From the NCBI RefSeq assembly GCF_001577835.2, contig NC_029532.1, positions 744,001 to 808,000 on the forward strand: 64,000 nt of DNA, given 5' to 3'. The first letter of the stretch is position 1, and each line of letters starts with the position of its first letter. The notes under the pieces are model-generated. The model saw only the letters and a list, made by a program, of their open reading frames with translations. It was not told the DNA's origin and did not search any database. The translations under genes and the position numbers were made by a program. Shown here piece by piece: positions 60,601 to 64,000 of the stretch. The stretch comes from Coturnix japonica (Eukaryota; Chordata; Aves; Galliformes; Phasianidae).

Positions 60601-61310
60601 TCCTGAGGGCTCAGCTTCTCACACTGCCCTGTTAACTGAGCCCGAGGCACAGCACACAGAGCTGGATGCGATAACCAGCCCCAAACCTGCTGCGTGCCCA
60701 ACCAGCACAAACTAATTGCACACTGACCACTAACCACTGCAGCACGGGAGCACCAACCACCACGGGACGTGGTGGATAACAGCAGGACAAGGAGAAATGG
60801 CTTGATTATTATTAATAATAACTCAGTGATTCTAGAATGATGTTGGACGGCAGCACACCAACACCTGCGTGCCAAGGGACCGGCTTTGCTCGGTGACAGG
60901 GCACGGACTTACCAGCACGGCCTGGCTCCTGGAGGGCAGCACCTCGGCCACGTGCCTGGCGATAGCAGCGCTCTGCAGCTGCAGCCGCTCGCATCGGTCC
61001 ACGAGTTTGTTCTGGAACGCAGAGAACAGAGCAGCGCTCAGGGCCGGGACATCCCTACCGCGACCCCTCAGCCCCCCACAGCCCCACTCACTCCCACCGG
61101 ACCCCCCACAGCCACCGCCGGGTACCGCCAAGCAGGAGGGAGGGATGGAAGGAGCGGAGATCTCCCCACCCCGTCCATGCTCAGGCCCGTCCCGCAGCGC
61201 CCCGCTCGCTCTCTGCCATGGGCAGGACACCCCGGGATCCCCGTCCCGCTCACCCGCAGCTCCGTCGCTCTCTCGGGCAGCGCCCTCGGCTCCGCTCCCC
61301 GCCGGGCCAT
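57689..61310 (-). CDS. BSPRY: BSPRY, B-box and SPRY domain-containing protein (B-box not seen)
   Basis: Epithelial adaptor protein; in mammals it binds the calcium channel TRPV5 and 14-3-3. Six coding exons: 61310-61254, 61011-60913, 60538-60308, 59739-59714, 59522-59398, 58215-57689, with matching phases and 354 residues (human 402). Start MARRGAEPRALPERATELR joins NKLVDRCERLQLQSAAIARH; the coiled-coil region continues through ARELVIQRLMLVGKVCENEE and HAEEERAQQSILTQREHW. The SPRY domain is on the last exon: DEKTVSPHLSLSEDKKTLTF, ERFDHWPNALAAASF, GLHAWKVSVEKSCAYKLGV, SWVFSRYDKEFRF, VLVDLDGGEVLFYDP and PLYPVFAVAHQSISL. The roughly 48-residue deficit equals the human N-terminal B-box, whose Cys/His pattern I cannot find in frame upstream. 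A membrane-spanning variant may exist (58216-58313). Confidence 0.93.
58216..58313 (-). CDS. BSPRY: Possible alternative BSPRY exon extension coding a transmembrane segment
   Basis: Directly upstream of the SPRY exon the frame stays open and reads KWHISAALITVGVLLAVVLG then VVKAHCVLTSLPG, a 19-residue hydrophobic stretch. A strong acceptor (CTTCTCACACCACTCTAG) starts this extension at 58313 in a phase that fits splicing from the exon 59739-59714 (FER|KWHIS), skipping 59522-59398. The result would be a SPRY protein with a membrane anchor. Hypothetical. Confidence 0.3.
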
Positions 61311-61423
61311 GCTGAGCCGCGGCACCTGCCGCAGGTGCGGGGGGCGGCGGTGAGAGCGGGGCCGAACCGGGACGGATCAGCACCGCCCGCCCCGACCCGC
61401 CCCGTCCCGCCCCACCCGTCGCC
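61311..61423. promoter_or_regulatory. Shared BSPRY-WDR31 bidirectional promoter
   Basis: Only 113 bases separate the BSPRY ATG (minus) from an ATG in the first WDR31 exon (plus). The sequence is a dense CpG island with GC boxes (CCCCGCCC types) and no TATA box. The human genes are also head to head. Confidence 0.7.
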
Positions 61424-61473
61424 ATGGAACCGCAGGGAGCGGGGACACGGAACGGGGACACGGAGCGACCGCG
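61424..61473 (+). other. WDR31: WDR31 first exon, probably leader with a small upstream ORF
   Basis: ATG in a strong context (GTCGCCATGGA) followed by MEPQGAGTRNGDTERP and a GTGAGT donor. If joined to the acceptor at 62409, the frame stops at TGA one base before the MGK start codon, which makes it an upstream ORF rather than the protein start. True transcript structure is not visible. Confidence 0.45.
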
Positions 61474-62420
61474 GTGAGTGCGGGGCGAGGCGGGGACAGC
61501 GGGGACAGCGGGGACTGCGGGGAGCGTGCGGGAACCGGAGCCGTCGTTCCCTCGTTGTACCGTGCGGGCATCAATGCGGAGTCACTGCAGCAACCTGGAC
61601 AATGGGAGGGTCGGCTTTAAAACGTGAGAATCTGGGTTAAAAAAGGATGATTTGGGTTTCTGTGAAGCGGTGGCCGGAATTTCAGTCAGAGCTGAAGCCT
61701 CGGCATCCTCCTGCCGCTTTATTCTGCGGGAGAAACAACTCCCAGCCTTCTCTCGCTGTCACAGAAAAAACACCTTTGTTCCCAGTGTCCCAAAGGGCCT
61801 CGATGGAAGGAAGTGAATGGGTGACAGGACGCTGCCCGGAGATGTGGATGGTTTATGCCCCTTTGGAACACACAGGCTTGTGGATGGAGCAGGCTGAGAT
61901 TAGCCGGTATTACTGAGTGCTGATCACGGAGGCTGCCAGGGTAAAATTAGAAAGGGAAGGTGCTGTGAATGGCACCGAGCCCAGCCGAGCTGCTGGTCCG
62001 GAGCTGCCCCGGCTCTGTGCAGACTGAACGCGTTTCCTTCCAGCAGGAAGCCCTTCGAGCAGTGGGAGCCGGGTTTTCTCCTGCCCTTCTGTTGGCAGAA
62101 CACCTGTCCAGAAGATGGGAGCTAACACAGACTGAGTCCAGCTGGTAAATCTTCATCTGCAGAGAATCCAATTACTGGGCTTGGGAATTCGCAGCCATTG
62201 AAACGGGTTTGTCGGTGGCTGCTCCTTTTGTGACTGCAGGCGGTGTCCGTTCAGTGTCACATCAACCAGGATGTAGCCCCGAGGAGGTCCTGGCTTTATC
62301 CTGGCTGTGTGAGCAGCAGAAATCTCTCTGGATGTTCCACGCTGCATCTCCTCGCTCCCAGCCCCATCCCTGAGCCCGGCGCTGTGCTGCTCCGTGCTGC
62401 TGCCTGCAGCCGATGCTGAG
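61474..62420 (+). other. WDR31: WDR31 5' intron region
   Basis: About 950 bases between the leader exon and the MGK exon. Possible acceptors include CTTCCAG at about 62042 and CTGCCTGCAG at 62409; a further leader exon cannot be excluded. No mobile element seen. Confidence 0.5.
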
Positions 62421-63998
<1,578 letters not shown>

Positions 63999-64000
63999 CC

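Overview
This is a stretch of bird nuclear DNA, most likely from a galliform such as chicken. It carries spliced genes, several truncated CR1 LINE fragments that end in the avian (ATTCTGTG)n tail, CpG-island promoters and long AT-richer introns. Gene content and order match the vertebrate RGS3 - POLE3 - ALAD - HDHD3 - BSPRY - WDR31 block (human 9q32; chicken chromosome 17 by my recollection). Species and chromosome are inferences.

Layout. (1) Positions 1-42665, minus strand: RGS3, with the RGS box itself beyond the left edge. Twenty coding exons of the long form can be placed with consistent phases: C2 domain, PDZ domain, a PH-like region, a large acidic exon and the linker into the RGS box. 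Three further first exons give PDZ-only and two short forms. (2) 42666-46670: intergenic, with a 12-bp VNTR just upstream of the C2-form start, a candidate conserved element and a striking 60-bp near-perfect inverted repeat. C9orf43, which lies here in human, was not seen. (3) 46671-49010, plus strand: POLE3, four coding exons. (4) About 49100-55222, plus strand: ALAD, a non-coding first exon and eleven coding exons, with all catalytic and zinc residues present. (5) 55433-56149, plus strand: HDHD3, one coding exon only 211 bp after the ALAD stop. (6) 57689-61310, minus strand: BSPRY, six coding exons, no visible B-box. (7) From about 61424 to the right edge, plus strand: WDR31, five coding exons with the rest outside. 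BSPRY and WDR31 start head to head in one CpG island.

The genes do not form a pathway. RGS3 tunes G-protein and ephrin-B signalling, POLE3 is a histone-fold subunit of DNA polymerase epsilon and CHRAC, ALAD makes porphobilinogen for haem, HDHD3 is a HAD-fold protein, BSPRY is a SPRY adaptor and WDR31 a WD40 protein. What they share is old synteny and CpG-island promoters. I see no new multi-gene system. The best leads are local: the inverted repeat before POLE3, a threefold duplicated splice acceptor in POLE3, a possible membrane-anchored BSPRY isoform, a CR1-supplied branch-point region in WDR31, and alternative RGS3 promoters including a TATA-driven short form. No retroviral or other virus-derived element was recognised.
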